Position numbers and translations under genes: made by a program. Below are positions 7,574-7,770 of a stretch of DNA of 7,770 bases, piece after piece. Position 1 is the stretch's first letter, and every line of letters starts with the position of its first letter. The DNA comes from Fidelibacterota bacterium (GTDB lineage: Bacteria; Fidelibacterota; UBA2242): assembly GCA_023133185.1 (NCBI GenBank), contig JAGLWX010000522.1:1-7770 (forward strand), written 5' to 3'. The notes beneath the pieces are model-generated. The model saw nothing but the letters and a program-made list of their open reading frames with translations. It did no database searches and was not told the origin of the DNA.

Positions 7574-7770
7574 GTGAGTAAAAATATAATAAAATATTGG
7601 ATTAAACAATTATCTCGGATCTTGTTAGTCGCTTTTTTTATGTTGGGCGCCGGTGCATTGCGGACACCAGCGCAATCTCAAAAAATGATCGGTGGCGGAG
7701 TAGGCAAAATGATACCCTTAAACCGTCTTGGTCAGCGGTTCATGCCGACTGAATCTTATTTTATCAATGC
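7574..7770 (+). CDS. Start of an exported protein, non-ATG start, 3'-truncated
   Basis: A frame runs open to the window end. An in-frame TAA at 7565-7567 limits the start to TTG 7568 or GTG 7574. GTG gives MSKNIIKYW, a natural-looking basic n-region, and is preferred; TTG is better spaced from the purine-rich GAAGGG at 7551-7556. The hydrophobic core ILLVAFFMLGAGAL is followed by a probable signal peptidase site in TPAQSQK, then a glycine-rich start of the mature protein (GGGVGK, then NRLGQRF). An ATG at 7640 would remove the charged n-region and is less likely. About 65 residues are visible, too few to assign a family. It lies just after the 255-residue barrel gene on the same strand, so it is probably another envelope or secreted member of the operon. 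Confidence 0.7.
   Translation, partial: MSKNIIKYWIKQLSRILLVAFFMLGAGALRTPAQSQKMIGGGVGKMIPLNRLGQRFMPTESYFIN

Overview
The window reads as part of one polycistronic operon on the + strand of a bacterium in the wider FCB group (Bacteroidota, Ignavibacteriota, Calditrichota, Marinimicrobia, KSB1 or Zixibacteria-like). The evidence is protein content. Two proteins end in type IX secretion (T9SS) C-terminal sorting domains. There is a TonB-dependent receptor with an N-terminal carboxypeptidase-regulatory-like domain, and a PorV/PorQ-family outer-membrane protein. Several starts lack a clear Shine-Dalgarno sequence, as is common in Bacteroidota. The styles of the receptor and of the second sorting domain resemble, from memory, the uncultured Calditrichota/KSB1/Marinimicrobia-type lineages more than classical Bacteroidetes. 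The exact phylum cannot be fixed from this window.

Layout: (1) 1-906, the 3' end of a secreted protein with a golvesin/xanthan-lyase-type beta domain and a canonical T9SS type A tail. (2) 915-3794, a complete 959-residue TonB-dependent receptor. (3) 3794-5833, a 679-residue secreted protein with an Fn3-like domain and a variant T9SS tail. (4) 5830-6768, a 312-residue PorV/PorQ-family barrel. (5) 6783-7550, a 255-residue predicted outer-membrane barrel of unknown function. (6) 7574-7770, the start of another exported protein, which runs off the window. Junctions are +8, -1, -4, +14 and about +23 nt (or +17 nt with the alternative TTG start). No gap is long enough for a separate promoter or terminator, and none was seen. 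There are no RNA genes, mobile elements, CRISPR arrays or notable repeats.

Working model (inference): genes 2-4 are tightly coupled and form a cell-surface module. The receptor would import a ligand through the outer membrane. The 679-residue protein would be a surface-displayed or secreted partner exported by T9SS. The PorV/PorQ-like barrel would be its dedicated shuttle or receptor-associated factor. No SusD-like lipoprotein is present, so the T9SS cargo may fill the role of surface ligand-binding partner. The ligand is unknown.
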